Origin: Bosea sp. 124
Lineage (GTDB): Bacteria; Pseudomonadota; Alphaproteobacteria; Rhizobiales; Beijerinckiaceae
Length of the DNA stretch: 64,000 nt
NCBI RefSeq assembly: GCF_003046175.1
Contig: NZ_PZZM01000001.1
Location: 1,063,001-1,127,000 of the forward strand
Direction of reading: 5' to 3'
Shown piece by piece: positions 1 through 8,721 of the stretch (position 1 is its first letter; the number at the start of each line of letters is the position of its first letter). A model generated the notes under the pieces. It was not told where the DNA came from and searched no databases. It worked only from the letters and a program-made list of their open reading frames with translations. The position numbers and the translations under genes were made by a program.

Positions 1-792
1 GACGAGCAGTACGGCCGCCGTCATGAATGCAACGATGACGCCCGTCTTCCGTGCTTTCTCGGCCGCCTGCTTGGCTGTCTCCTTCGCCTGATTCAGCCGA
101 GCATAGGCATCGTCGATCCGCTTCTCTGCTTCGGCCTGCGGGATGTTCATACGCACCGCCATGCGTGATGCGATGTATCCGCGATCCGCCCCATCGAGAC
201 TGCCACTCGCCAGGCTGCGGACAAGAATACGGGAAGCTTCATCACGCTCGCCCTGTGTCACAGGCTCAGTGCCATTCGCACGCATAATGCTATCGACGGC
301 TGACGCGAGCGGATCAGCCTGCTGGCTGATAAGAGCGCCAGCTCCGCCAGCCGCTGCGGCAGCACCAGTCGCCGCTGTCTTTGCCGCGCCAACAAGCGAC
401 GATGAAGTCAGGAAAGCAACAAGCAGCGCACCGACCGCCCAGACCACCAGCCCGTGGGCGCCGTCCCGGACGCCGCGCTCATGTGAGCTGGAATCTGCCA
501 GTGGCTTGCGCATCCTGCCGGCGAGATAGCCGCCCGCGCCGCAGGCTGAGACTGTTATCCAGAGCGCCCACAACGCACCCGCGATGGCGAGCGCTACGAA
601 GCTCGTGGATCGCGCGGCGTCAGCGGAAACCAGCGACAGGCCAATGGCTGAACCGAAGGCCGCCATCAGGGTCGAGATAGCGGCGGAGAGAACCGCCCCC
701 CCGAGGATAGGGCTCCACTCAAGATACGATCCAGAAGGTGCTTCGGAGCCGGGAGGGGTGACAACAACGACGTCGGTTGAACCGAGTGACAT
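1..792 (-). CDS. Polytopic membrane protein of unknown function (C-terminus cut by window edge)
   Basis: An uninterrupted frame of 264 codons starts at the ATG ending at 792 and runs off the left edge, so the C-terminus is missing. Hydrophobic segments lie at about residues 28-56, 65-92 and 113-135, and a fourth begins at about 251. Between the third and fourth lies a polar, Ala/Glu/Lys-rich helical stretch (about 175-250), probably cytoplasmic. The overall plan resembles the rhizobial membrane proteins often labelled 'PhnA-like', but that name is not a function and I do not assign one. It is followed upstream on the same strand by a 24-residue membrane peptide gene, and the two may be co-transcribed. 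The reality of the gene is well supported by frame length and composition; its role is unknown. Confidence 0.7.
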   Translation of the reverse strand, partial: MSLGSTDVVVVTPPGSEAPSGSYLEWSPILGGAVLSAAISTLMAAFGSAIGLSLVSADAARSTSFVALAIAGALWALWITVSACGAGGYLAGRMRKPLADSSSHERGVRDGAHGLVVWAVGALLVAFLTSSSLVGAAKTAATGAAAAAGGAGALISQQADPLASAVDSIMRANGTEPVTQGERDEASRILVRSLASGSLDGADRGYIASRMAVRMNIPQAEAEKRIDDAYARLNQAKETAKQAAEKARKTGVIVAFMTAAVLLV

Positions 793-802
793 GGCGATAC
801 CC

Positions 803-877
803 TTAGCGCAGACCGAGGAAAGACAGGATGGCCAGGACGACCACGACGAGACCGACGAGATAGATGATACTGTCCAT
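803..877 (-). CDS. 24-residue single-pass membrane peptide
   Basis: The frame encodes Met-Asp-Ser followed by an almost purely hydrophobic stretch (Ile, Leu, Val, Gly) and ends in Gly-Leu-Arg. It is essentially one transmembrane helix with a charged C-terminal tail. It sits 10 nt upstream of the larger membrane protein gene on the same strand. An EcfG-like promoter (GGAAC at 943-947, GGTT complement at 922-925) lies about 45 nt upstream of the ATG. Tiny proteins of this shape are common next to stress-related membrane genes in Hyphomicrobiales. Function unknown. Confidence 0.5.
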   Translation of the reverse strand: MDSIIYLVGLVVVVLAILSFLGLR

Positions 878-921
878 GACAGCCCCCAATTGCAGGCGCG
901 CCAATGCGCAGGTGCTGGCTT

Positions 922-947
922 AACCACAGGGCTGGGTGAGATGTTCC
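922..947 (-). promoter_or_regulatory. EcfG-like promoter upstream of small membrane peptide
   Basis: Reading the minus strand, GGAAC (947-943) is followed after 17 nt by GGTT (925-922). This matches the alphaproteobacterial EcfG pattern GGAAC-N16/17-CGTT except for the first base of the -10 element. It lies about 45 nt before the ATG of the 24-residue peptide gene. Confidence 0.35.
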
Positions 948-1050
948 GCGCATTCGTGCCACTGGACGAGCGGTAACGAGCCGGATCAATTGAAGGGTTC
1001 GGAACTGTTCGACCCGAACGATGGTGAGGCTCTGCCGAGGAGGTCACGTC

Positions 1051-1281
1051 ATGCCGGAAACTGTCGCCAGCGATGAGGCGTTGGATCAGGAGAGTCTCGA
1101 TACGAAAACGTCTCCCGGACGCTTTCGGCCTTTTGGCGGCTTTTTGAAGCTGATCGTGGCGGTGGACTCATCGCGCTCGCCTCTCAGCCGGTTTCGGGCA
1201 GGCGCGACCCTACTTGCCCTGCTGGCCGCATTTGCAGGCGCCGGATATTTCCTACCGGCCTACTTCTCGCAGTATTTCTGA
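1051..1281 (+). CDS. Small membrane protein, hypothetical
   Basis: 76 residues. The ATG at 1051 is chosen over an earlier in-frame ATG at 1021 because GAGGAGG lies just upstream of it (about 1036-1043). The first 45 residues are polar. A hydrophobic segment near the C-terminus (about residues 52-72, Leu/Ala-rich) is a likely membrane anchor. No family recognised. The gene stands alone between the divergent peptide gene and the MCE gene. Confidence 0.5.
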   Translation: MPETVASDEALDQESLDTKTSPGRFRPFGGFLKLIVAVDSSRSPLSRFRAGATLLALLAAFAGAGYFLPAYFSQYF

Positions 1282-1410
1282 AGCCTTCCTGCTAGACCGG
1301 CATATGCCTGATTTGATGGGCATGGCGACCGGCCATTATCGAACGATGGCTTGTTCAGGCAGCGGCTGACCATCCCGCCTGCTGATCGAGTTGAAGGAAG
1401 CTATATCGGT

Positions 1411-2541
1411 ATGAAATCGCAAGCGAGTCATGCGCTGGTGGGGCTGTTCACGCTGGCGATTGTGGCTGGGTTGTTCGGGTTCGTTTACTGGTTCAACACC
1501 GGCAGCGCCGACAAAATGACGGACGTCCGCCTCATCTTTAACGATAAGGTCTCGGGCCTGGCGCGCGGTACGAGCGTGCTGTTCAACGGGCTGCGCGTTG
1601 GTGAGGTGACCCATATTGGCCTGCAGCCCGACGACCCGCGCCAGATCTATGCTGTCATCAGGGTTGATCGGTCGGCGCCCTTGCGTGTCGATACCCGTGC
1701 GCGAGTTGAGGCGCAGGGACTCGCGGGCGTCGCCGCCGTCCAGCTGCTCGGTGGCGATCCGAATTCTCCGGTCTTGACCAAGCTGGAGGGGCAACCCCTT
1801 CCGACCATTCTTGCCGAGCCGTCCGAAAGCATCTTTGAAACCGTGCGTAGCGTTGCCAAACGCGCCGACGAGGCACTCGACGGCATTGAAGCCGCGGTCA
1901 AGGCAAACGCGGGATCAATTGGCGATACGATCAGAAATACGGAAGAGTTTTCGGCTTGGCTCCGCGGCAATTCCGATTCTGTCGCGAGCTTCATGAAAAA
2001 CATCGGTGCCGTAGCCGACTTCATCGCGCCGGCTTCGGAAAAGCTTGGCTCCTTCAGCCAGGAATTGACCGAAACTATCCGCGCGATCGATCAAAAAAAC
2101 ATCGCTTTGGTTATCGACGACGTCGAGAGGTTCACCGTGGCGCTTGGCAGTGGCGAAGCCGGAAAGGCGGTGAAGGATGTTGTCTCGACGGCCGAGAAGC
2201 TCAACAGGGCTGCCGATCAGGTGGAGGGAGTGCTCATCGGAGCACAGTCTTTCCTGAACAGCGCTTCTGGGCAGGATGGTCGAAGCGCGTTCGACGATGT
2301 TCGCGAGGTTGCCAAGTCCCTCCGCATGCTCGCCAACAATCTTGATAAACGTACGGCAGAGATAACCGCTGAAATCATACGCTTCACGAGCGCCGGTCTG
2401 CGCGGCGTCGAAACGTTCACAAGCGACGGGCGGCGATTGCTCACGGGCTTCGGTCGCACTGTGCGGGGTGTCGAACGAGACCCCCAAAGCTTGATTTTTG
2501 GCAGCAAGCCCCAGCTACCTCAATTCAATGGAACCCGGTAG
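1411..2541 (+). CDS. mlaD: MlaD/MCE-family substrate-binding protein (orphan)
   Basis: 376 residues. MCE proteins form periplasmic hexamers that carry lipids for ABC transporters of the Mla type. Residues 7-28 form one N-terminal transmembrane anchor, followed by one MCE domain at about 38-115, with the typical pattern of GTSVLFNGLRVGEV and a later GVAAVQLLGG. The rest (about 130-376) is a long helical, coiled-coil-like region, as usual in this family. The ATG at 1411 is preferred to the earlier in-frame start because GAAGGAAG lies directly before it. Normally mlaE (permease) and mlaF (ATPase) precede mlaD. Here neither is present in the window, so partners must be encoded elsewhere. A 73-residue protein gene follows 38 nt downstream and may be co-transcribed. 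Confidence 0.85.
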   Translation: MKSQASHALVGLFTLAIVAGLFGFVYWFNTGSADKMTDVRLIFNDKVSGLARGTSVLFNGLRVGEVTHIGLQPDDPRQIYAVIRVDRSAPLRVDTRARVEAQGLAGVAAVQLLGGDPNSPVLTKLEGQPLPTILAEPSESIFETVRSVAKRADEALDGIEAAVKANAGSIGDTIRNTEEFSAWLRGNSDSVASFMKNIGAVADFIAPASEKLGSFSQELTETIRAIDQKNIALVIDDVERFTVALGSGEAGKAVKDVVSTAEKLNRAADQVEGVLIGAQSFLNSASGQDGRSAFDDVREVAKSLRMLANNLDKRTAEITAEIIRFTSAGLRGVETFTSDGRRLLTGFGRTVRGVERDPQSLIFGSKPQLPQFNGTR

Positions 2542-2579
2542 CGATGATGATCTGCCGCAATTGAGATACGAGCCTTGCG

Positions 2580-2801
2580 ATGACCGACCTTAAAGCATTC
2601 CAGTTGGAAGTGACGTACCGGACGGAGGGGGGCCATCAGATATTCTTTGTCGCTGCCGAAACGGGCGACGCGGCCATTGCGGCTTTGAGGGGTCATTTGA
2701 GCCTGTTACCGGAGTCAGTGTTCAAGCTCCAACGACGGCTTAGCGATACAGAGATCGACCTCCACCAGATCGGGCCTGGAACGATATTTCAGTACCTGTA
2801 G
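2580..2801 (+). CDS. Hypothetical 73-residue protein
   Basis: A small soluble protein with no signal peptide and no membrane segment. The alternation of polar and hydrophobic residues in the first half (FQLEVTYRTEGGHQIFFVAA) suggests beta strands, followed by a helix. It lies 38 nt behind the MCE gene on the same strand. No family recognised and no function inferred. Confidence 0.5.
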   Translation: MTDLKAFQLEVTYRTEGGHQIFFVAAETGDAAIAALRGHLSLLPESVFKLQRRLSDTEIDLHQIGPGTIFQYL

Positions 2802-2904
2802 ACAGGGCGCGTCGATCTGGTCGTCAGGACTTACGCCGGTTGCGGGATCTCGATGATCGGCTCGTCGGTGGCGCCGAAACCGACCCTGTCCCACGCATCC
2901 ATAA

Positions 2905-3075
2905 GGTCTGGTACATCGTAGGCCTTGGGCGGCAGCCGATATCGGGCGCGAGCTGATCCGCCAGGGTCAGGCCATCCCTTACTGCTTGTATGACGGCGCC
3001 CGATACGCGAAGGCTTACAACGAAGCGCTTGCGGTGGATGCGGGTATGCACGCCGGCCCCCTTATCGACCCCTAA
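2905..3075 (+). pseudogene. Possible C-terminal remnant of an SNase-like nuclease
   Basis: The frame opens right after an in-frame stop at 2902 and ends with TAA at 3073. It encodes GRELIRQGQAIPY, then a Tyr/Ala/Lys-rich helix and a final Ile-Asp-Pro. The pattern 'xxLIRQGxAxPY ... YxxAxxEAxxxxxGxx' is what closes staphylococcal-nuclease-like domains. No upstream part with a start or the catalytic Arg/Asp/Glu region is visible in any frame, so if the match is right this is only a fragment. The rest of the gap 2802-3127 holds nothing else I can support. Confidence 0.3.
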
Positions 3076-3127
3076 CGCTGGCGCAGAGGCAAACGGTGGG
3101 GCGCAAACTGAGCCCCACCCCTTGGCC

Positions 3128-3709
3128 CTAGTACTTCTGGAAATGAAAGCCTTCGGCGAACGTCAACTGCACCATGTCGCCGCGCTTCATCCGCTTAAGA
3201 GCGGTCTGTATCGCAGGATCGACGACAGTGTGAGTGCGCGGGCCGAGCGGGCCTTCGTAGTTCACAATCCGGGTTGCCGGGTCGAAATTCTCGAGTTTGG
3301 CCGTCAGCGTGAGTGTGCGCACCACGAACTTTTCGGGCAGGTTCTGGAATGATGGGCCGGTCGTAGTCTCGGAATAGACGATGCCGGCCTGAGCACCCCT
3401 GCGCGCGGGCCTAACGCCGACTACCGCGCCTTCAACGCGCCGGATTTGGACCCGATCACCAGCGTTGATATTCATCAGGTCGCCAAAGACCTCCGGCACG
3501 TCGACGGGCCATGTGTTGCGGCCTTGACGCACGCGAACAATGCGAGCGTCCGGATCGACGTCCACAATCTCAACGTTCATTTGCTCGACCGTGACGGGAC
3601 CGACACCCGCTACAATCACGGTTTCGCTGGTCACTGTCGGCCCGGTCGCGCAGCCGGCTAGAGCACCCGCAACTGAGATGGCTATGATCATGGTCATGTG
3701 CTTGAGCAT
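3128..3709 (-). CDS. Outer-membrane-type lipoprotein, hypothetical
   Basis: 193 residues. The ATG ending at 3709 is chosen because GGGAGGAC lies 5 nt upstream; longer in-frame extensions have no such site and no signal. Residues 1-19 form a lipoprotein signal peptide ending in the lipobox LAGC with Cys20, so the protein should be acylated and exported. The mature part is rich in short Val/Ile strands (for example VEIVDVDPDARIVRVRQG) and looks like an all-beta periplasmic domain. I do not recognise a named family. It is monocistronic, facing the left end. Confidence 0.7.
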   Translation of the reverse strand: MLKHMTMIIAISVAGALAGCATGPTVTSETVIVAGVGPVTVEQMNVEIVDVDPDARIVRVRQGRNTWPVDVPEVFGDLMNINAGDRVQIRRVEGAVVGVRPARRGAQAGIVYSETTTGPSFQNLPEKFVVRTLTLTAKLENFDPATRIVNYEGPLGPRTHTVVDPAIQTALKRMKRGDMVQLTFAEGFHFQKY

Positions 3710-4113
3710 TGGATGTCCTCCCACCCAGCCTTCCGCCTTTTGGCTGTTGAACGGAAAGCTACAACAAGTTTCAACGATGTCGCTACGGCATGGAGAAATT
3801 TGAGCTAAGGCCGTCGACGAAGCGGCAGGGCTAGCTGCCGGCGCAGCTTGCTCTCGGAAGACGCCGGCAGCCCGGCGCATCCCGCGCTAATAATGGATCT
3901 CTGGGAGGACAACATGGGCGGCCTCCCATTCAGCTTCCGTCAAAACGGGGGCGCGGTCCCGCTCGTTCAGTCACAGGCATGATATCGGTGCCGAGCCGCG
4001 CCTGACATTCCTCACAGGACACAGCGATCGAACCTGTGACCACTCCCGTGTGAAGGGAGTGCTCTAGATGAAGCTATGGGCACGCGTGGACTCTCCCTGA
4101 ACGACCCGACGCT
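3710..4113. other. Intergenic region with tRNA-like relic
   Basis: 404 nt between the lipoprotein gene and the BLUF gene. It contains the tRNA-Val-like sequence at 4021-4083 (listed separately). It also contains a 22-codon reading frame at 3914-3982 with GGGAGGAC upstream, too short to support without conservation. Nothing else recognised. Confidence 0.5.
4021..4083 (-). pseudogene. tRNA-Val(CAC)-like relic
   Basis: On the minus strand the sequence can be folded as most of a tRNA. There is a 4-bp D stem around 4060-4074 with a shortened loop. The anticodon arm has a perfect 5-bp stem (CTCCC/GGGAG, 4043-4059) and the loop TTCACAC, giving anticodon CAC (Val). A T arm follows at 4021-4037 with loop TTCGATC and one mismatch at its base. 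The 5' acceptor strand GTGCCCA (4083-4077) has no partner, because the bases after the T arm read GTCCTGT and no CCA follows. I read it as a decayed or 3'-truncated tRNA gene, not a working one. Confidence 0.45.
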
Positions 4114-4563
4114 TCATAGCCGGATCGGTGAATTATGCACCGACAGCGATAGCTCCACGGCTAGACTTACCACTCGATCCGCCGAAAGGGTGCGTTGATG
4201 AATCTTCCCTCCGAGCCCATGACGCGCGAACACAGCCTCATGCGCGGGAGAGCGCAGATAGGCAGCCATTGACCAAGTGGGGAACAGCCGTGCGGAGGAT
4301 GGCTTCGCCTCCAGCACACTCGCGTGCCGATGCCGCCTATCACTCTCGATTCTTGCAAAGGTGCCCGAGACCGTGGCTTCAGCTCCCTCCAAGATCTGAA
4401 GGAACGTCTCGCCGTCGAAGATTAGATAGCCCGTGACTCCATTTTTAGCATTGTTCCGCCGGGACGCTGAGAGGATGTTACGGAGGGCCGCTGGCGCGCT
4501 ATCAACACGCCCCAAATTAAATTTCGACACATACACGAGACGGTGGATTTCAATTGTGTCCAT
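4114..4563 (-). CDS. BLUF-domain blue-light sensor protein
   Basis: 149 residues. BLUF domains bind FAD and sense blue light through a Tyr-Gln-Asn network. The domain fills residues 6-100: Tyr11 in RLVYVS, Asn38 in the NNAKNGVTG motif, Gln56 in FLQILEG, then the RxxFPTWSM segment with the conserved Trp/Met. The Asn-Gln spacing (18) is standard; the Tyr-Asn spacing is a few residues longer than in Slr1694-type proteins. There is no fused output domain (no EAL, GGDEF or HTH). The remaining 45 residues form a short C-terminal cap, so it is a short stand-alone photoreceptor that would signal through a partner. No operon partner is adjacent. Confidence 0.85.
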   Translation of the reverse strand: MDTIEIHRLVYVSKFNLGRVDSAPAALRNILSASRRNNAKNGVTGYLIFDGETFLQILEGAEATVSGTFARIESDRRHRHASVLEAKPSSARLFPTWSMAAYLRSPAHEAVFARHGLGGKIHQRTLSADRVVSLAVELSLSVHNSPIRL

Positions 4564-4959
4564 GGGCCAATCTCTAAACGCTGGCCGTAAGAGGTCCAGC
4601 CGCGCCGAAGCGGGACCGGGCCAGTCAACGGAATCAGTGGTGCAAGACAGCTAACGCGTTGCGCGGCCAAAAATTCAAGTTGACCAGCGCAGAGCCAAAT
4701 CGAGCAACGTTCGTCCGCTCATATTTAGGCGTGCCTCTTCAACAGATACGTCTGTGCTGAGAGCAGGCGCGTCAAACTGAAACAAGAAGAGCCATTCTGG
4801 AGCAAGATCATCATGCGGCATCAATCGCGGCTGACGGTTTCGGTTGGCCTAACGCTTCAGATTGGCTTGATCGCATTCATTGCGTTGATGATGTTGCGGC
4901 TAGTTGAAGGAATGAGCAGGTGAACCGCGCCAGGTTTCCCGGAGGCCGTTCCATTTGAG
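4564..4959. other. Intergenic region, mostly empty
   Basis: 396 nt between the BLUF gene and the IS3 remnant. Apart from the possible 36-codon gene at 4813-4923, I see no gene, tRNA or convincing promoter. Confidence 0.5.
4813..4923 (+). CDS. Possible 36-residue membrane peptide
   Basis: The ATG at 4813 opens a frame encoding a basic start (MRHQSR), then about 20 hydrophobic residues with Ile/Leu/Ala/Met, and an Arg-ending tail. This is the layout of a single-pass membrane peptide. There is only a weak Shine-Dalgarno sequence (AGCAAGATC). It lies next to a transposon remnant, so it may be fortuitous. Confidence 0.3.
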   Translation: MRHQSRLTVSVGLTLQIGLIAFIALMMLRLVEGMSR

Positions 4960-5560
4960 TCACGCCGCGATGGCTGGCTCATCCAGCATGGCGTAGTAGT
5001 GTTCCTCGGCCTCGCCCGGCGGGATGTTGCCGATAGACTCCAGCAGCCGGCGATTGTTGAACCAGTCGACCCAGGTCAGCGTCGCGAACTCGACGGCCTC
5101 GAAGCTCCGCCAGGGGCCGCGCCGGTGGATCAGCTCCGCCTTGTAGAGACCGTTGATCGTCTCGGCGAGAGCGTTGTCGTAAGAGTCGCCGACGCTGCCG
5201 GCGGAGGGCTCGATACCGACCTCGGCGAGGAACTCGGTATATCGAATGATGACATATTGAGACCCCCTGTCGGAATGATGCACGAGGCCGCCGCGACGGA
5301 CGGGCCGTCGCTCATGCAGGGCCTGTTCCAGCGCGTCGAGCACGAAGCTGGCGTGCGGTCCGGGACACGCGCCAGCCAACAATACGGCGGGCGTCGGCGT
5401 CGATGACGAAGGCGACATAGACGAAGCCCGACGAAGTGCTGACATAGGTGCCGGAGTCGGCGCCCGCAATCACTAGCAGGGGAGAGGCGTGGTGGCTGCC
5501 GGCGCCACGACTCACGGCGCGGCGCTGCCCCGGGTTGAGCGTGTCGAGCTAGGGCGTGGC
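4960..5560 (-). pseudogene. IS3-family transposase (OrfB) remnant, frameshifted
   Basis: The C-terminal half of an IS3-type DDE integrase is intact in one frame. It shows HHSDRGSQY with the second Asp, YDNALAETINGLYKAELI with the catalytic Glu, and the usual TWVDWFNNRRLLESIG end. The preceding stretch SGFVYVAFVIDADARRIVGW lies in a different frame, so there is a frameshift near 5370. The first catalytic Asp region and OrfA are missing. No clear terminal inverted repeats were found. It is a dead element and the likely cause of some local disorder. Confidence 0.85.
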
Positions 5561-5672
5561 GAGCGGCGGTGAATCGATGGCGAGCATAATCGGAATCGAC
5601 CACTTTTCGTGTTTTGTTCGCAATTACGTATCACGCCGCAGGGCGGCTGGTCCGATTGTGATCCGGCAAAGC

Positions 5673-5697
5673 GGAACCGACGCTGGCCGCCATGGTT
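5673..5697 (+). promoter_or_regulatory. EcfG-like promoter upstream of the LigD operon
   Basis: GGAAC at 5673-5677 is followed after 16 nt by GGTT (5694-5697). This is one base off the GGAAC-N16/17-CGTT consensus. It lies 25 nt before the ATG of the small gene that precedes ligD. Confidence 0.4.
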
Positions 5698-5721
5698 TGG
5701 CTCCTCAACAGGGAGTTGATC

Positions 5722-5949
5722 ATGTGTAACGATCCCAGAGACAGGCTCATCCGCGCGCTCGCGGCGCAACTCGGCGCCGAGCGAGAGACCAGGGCGGCCA
5801 TCGCCGATGTCGTCGCGAACGGCGAGATCGACCGGGAGGTGCTGCTGGCGCTGCTGGAAGATCCTATCCCCGCCTGGTCGCAGGAGGACTTGAACCGCGC
5901 CGATCGGCTGGCGACATCCGCCAAGCAGCATCGCGCGCTCGCGGCCTGA
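5722..5949 (+). CDS. Hypothetical 75-residue protein ahead of ligD
   Basis: The ATG at 5722 follows AGGGAG by 6 nt and is preferred over an in-frame ATG at 5692. The protein is soluble, mostly helical and acidic (for example [13 protein letters not shown]). It lies 40 nt upstream of ligD on the same strand and behind an EcfG-like promoter, so it probably shares a transcript with ligD. No family recognised and no direct evidence that it takes part in end joining. Confidence 0.6.
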   Translation: MCNDPRDRLIRALAAQLGAERETRAAIADVVANGEIDREVLLALLEDPIPAWSQEDLNRADRLATSAKQHRALAA

Positions 5950-5989
5950 TCTGGCTGCTGCAACCTCGGCAGCGTGGGGGAGGCGTGTC

Positions 5990-8647
5990 TTGGAAAAGCT
6001 GAAGGTCTATCGCCAGAAGCGCAATTTCGAAAAGACCAAGGAGCCGGACGGCGATGCGTCAGTCGTCGCGTCCAATCGGCTGCGCTTCGTGATCCAGAAG
6101 CATGATGCCACGCGCCTGCATTACGATCTTCGTCTGGAAGTCGAGGGTGTCTTCCGCTCGTGGGCGGTGACCAGGGGCCCCTCTCTCGATCCATCCGACA
6201 AGCGCCTGGCCGTAGAGGTCGAGGACCATCCCCTGCCCTACGGCGATTTCGAGGGCACGATCCCCAAGGGCCAGTATGGCGGCGGCACGGTCCAGCTCTG
6301 GGACCGCGGCTTTTGGCAGCCGGAGGGCCGGACCAGCCCGGAAAAGCAGCTCGAGAAGGGCGAGCTGAAATTCGAACTCGACGGCGAGCGCCTGCGTGGC
6401 AGCTTCGTCCTCGTTCGGATGCGCCGTGACCGCGACGGCGGCAAACGCACCAACTGGCTCTTGATCAAGCACCGCGACAAGCATGCGGTTGAAAGCCATG
6501 GCGACGCGGTCCTCTCAGACGACAAGTCGGTGGCGTCAGGACGCAGCATGGCGGCGATCGCTGCGGGCAAGGGCCGATCGCCCAAGCCCTTCATGCTGAA
6601 GGATGACGTCCTCGCACCCGATGCGGAGTGGGACAGCCGCCAAGGGCTCGCCGCGAGCGAAAGGCGCCCACAGGCCAAGCATGCCTCCAAGCCTGCAACC
6701 GCATCGGCCACCGCGTCCAAGTCAAAAAATTCCGTCGCTGCTCCCGCTCTTCCGGCCTTCATCGAGCCCCAGCTTTGTCGAAGCGTAGAGCGGCCCGCCA
6801 GCGGAGGGGATTGGGTCCACGAGATCAAGTTCGATGGCTACCGGATCCAGATGAGGGTCGAGAACGGCGTCGTCACGCTCAAGACCCGGAAGGGTCTCGA
6901 TTGGACCACCAGGTTCGACGCGATGGCGAAGGCCGCGGCGGGTCTGCCCGACACGATCATCGATGGCGAGATCGTCGCACTCGACGACCATGGCTCGCCG
7001 GATTTCGCGGCGCTCCAAGCTGCTCTGTCCGAGGACAAGACGGACGACCTGGTCTTCTTCGGCTTCGACATGCTCTTCGACGGGAGCGCCGACCTTCGAG
7101 AGGAGCCGCTCCTCGCCAGGAAGGAGCGGCTGAAGAGCTATCTGGAAGAACATGCCGATGGCGTGACGCTGCGCTATGTCGAGCACTTCGATTCCGGCGG
7201 CGACGCCATCCTGAAATCAGCCTGCCGGCTGTCGTTGGAAGGCATCGTCTCGAAGGCGACCGAAGCGCCCTATGTCTCCGGGCGCAGCGACAGCTGGACG
7301 AAGGCCAAGTGTCGCGCTGGGCATGAGGTCGTGATCGGGGGCTGGTCGACGACGGCAGGCAAGTTCAAATCGCTTCTGGTCGGTGTCAACCGGGGCTCGC
7401 ATTTCGTCTATGTGGGTCGCGTTGGCACCGGCTACAGTGCGGCCAAGATCAAAGCTCTGATGCCAAAGCTCAAGGCCGTGGTAGCCGAGAATTCGCCTTT
7501 TACTGGCATAGGGGCGCCCAAGCGCGAGGCCGGCGTAAACTGGCTGAAGCCCGTGCTCGTCGCCGAGATCGCCTTTGCCGGGTGGACCGGCGACGGCATG
7601 GTCCGTCAGGCGGCTTTCAAGGGATTGCGGGAGGACAAGCCGGCCGAAGAGGTGGAAGCAGACCTACCAGCAGATCCCGCGAAGGTCGAGACGCCCGAGC
7701 CAACGCCGGCGCGATCGCGCGGACGCGGCGGCCGTGCACTCGTCATGGGCGTCGGCATCAGCCATCCCGACAAGGCACTTTGGCCACATGCGGAGGACGA
7801 CCGGCCCGTCTCGAAGCAGGATCTTGCCGAGTATTTCGAAGCCATCGGCGAATGGATGCTTCCCCATATTAAGGGTCGACCCTGTTCCCTCGTCCGAACG
7901 CCAGACGGCATCGAGGGTGAGACGTTTTTCCAGCGCCATGCCGGGATGGGGACGTCGAATCTGTTCGAGCTCGTCCGCGTCTCGGGCGACAGGAGGCCAT
8001 ATCTGCAGATCGACCGGATCGAGGCGCTCGCTGCGGCAGCCCAGGTCGGGGGTATCGAGCTACACCCCTGGAACTGCGTGCCAGGCTCTCCCGAGATACC
8101 CGGGCGCCTCGTCTTCGATCTCGACCCCGGGCCAGGCGTGACCTTCGGCGATGTGATCGACGCGGCCAAGCAGATGCGAGAGCGGCTCGAGGCCCTCGGT
8201 CTGGTCAGCTTCTGCAAGACCACCGGCGGCAAGGGCCTCCATGTCGTCGTGCCGCTCACATCCGGCAAGCGGGATTCGTGCGACTGGCCGGCGGCCAAGG
8301 ATTTCGCGCGGAGGGTCTGCGCGGAGCTCGCGAGTGACGAGCCGTCGCGCTACGTCATCAACATGGCCAAGCGTCTCCGCAACGGCCGCATCTTCCTCGA
8401 TTATCTCCGCAACGACCGAATGGCGACCGCCGTTGCGCCGCTCTCACCCAGGGCCCGGCCTGGCGCCCATGCCTCGATGCCACTGACGTGGTCACAGGTG
8501 AAGGCGGATCTCGATCCCAGCCGATTCACGGTGAGGACGGTGCCTGGGCTCCTGAAGAAGACGACGGCCTGGGACGGCTACGACGACGCAGCGGGATCGA
8601 TCACCGATGCGATCAAGAAGCTCGGGAAGCGCGCCGCTGCCGCCTGA
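5990..8647 (+). CDS. ligD: ATP-dependent DNA ligase LigD (phosphoesterase-ligase-polymerase)
   Basis: 885 residues, full length. LigD is the multifunctional end-processing and sealing enzyme of bacterial non-homologous end joining. Domain order is as follows. The 3'-phosphoesterase (about 15-170) has [13 protein letters not shown] with His38 and His44. The ligase core (about 245-560) has the adenylated Lys280 in EIKFDGYR. The primase-like polymerase (about 600-880) has metal-binding Asp710 and Asp712 in FDLDPGPG and [13 protein letters not shown]. The start is TTG at 5990, preceded by GGGGGAGG; no ATG is better placed. A low-complexity Lys/Ala/Ser linker (about 220-245) joins the first two domains. 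A Ku gene follows on the same strand, and a second Ku gene lies opposite. Confidence 0.97.
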   Translation: MEKLKVYRQKRNFEKTKEPDGDASVVASNRLRFVIQKHDATRLHYDLRLEVEGVFRSWAVTRGPSLDPSDKRLAVEVEDHPLPYGDFEGTIPKGQYGGGTVQLWDRGFWQPEGRTSPEKQLEKGELKFELDGERLRGSFVLVRMRRDRDGGKRTNWLLIKHRDKHAVESHGDAVLSDDKSVASGRSMAAIAAGKGRSPKPFMLKDDVLAPDAEWDSRQGLAASERRPQAKHASKPATASATASKSKNSVAAPALPAFIEPQLCRSVERPASGGDWVHEIKFDGYRIQMRVENGVVTLKTRKGLDWTTRFDAMAKAAAGLPDTIIDGEIVALDDHGSPDFAALQAALSEDKTDDLVFFGFDMLFDGSADLREEPLLARKERLKSYLEEHADGVTLRYVEHFDSGGDAILKSACRLSLEGIVSKATEAPYVSGRSDSWTKAKCRAGHEVVIGGWSTTAGKFKSLLVGVNRGSHFVYVGRVGTGYSAAKIKALMPKLKAVVAENSPFTGIGAPKREAGVNWLKPVLVAEIAFAGWTGDGMVRQAAFKGLREDKPAEEVEADLPADPAKVETPEPTPARSRGRGGRALVMGVGISHPDKALWPHAEDDRPVSKQDLAEYFEAIGEWMLPHIKGRPCSLVRTPDGIEGETFFQRHAGMGTSNLFELVRVSGDRRPYLQIDRIEALAAAAQVGGIELHPWNCVPGSPEIPGRLVFDLDPGPGVTFGDVIDAAKQMRERLEALGLVSFCKTTGGKGLHVVVPLTSGKRDSCDWPAAKDFARRVCAELASDEPSRYVINMAKRLRNGRIFLDYLRNDRMATAVAPLSPRARPGAHASMPLTWSQVKADLDPSRFTVRTVPGLLKKTTAWDGYDDAAGSITDAIKKLGKRAAAA

Positions 8648-8670
8648 CAAGTGCCCGGGTTGACGACGCG

Positions 8671-8696
8671 GGAACGAAGAGACGAGGCCCCGCGTT
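8671..8696 (+). promoter_or_regulatory. EcfG-type promoter of the first Ku gene
   Basis: GGAAC (8671-8675), 17 nt, CGTT (8693-8696): a perfect match to the alphaproteobacterial general-stress sigma factor pattern. It lies in the ligD-ku gap, 26 nt before the Ku ATG, so Ku can be transcribed separately from ligD. Confidence 0.65.
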
Positions 8697-8721
8697 CACC
8701 GGGACAATCGGAGATGGAACC

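Noticed and set aside
3914..3982. 22-codon plus-strand frame with a good ribosome site
   Set aside because: Too short, no hydrophobic or conserved feature, and in a region of tRNA relic; noted only in the gap entry.
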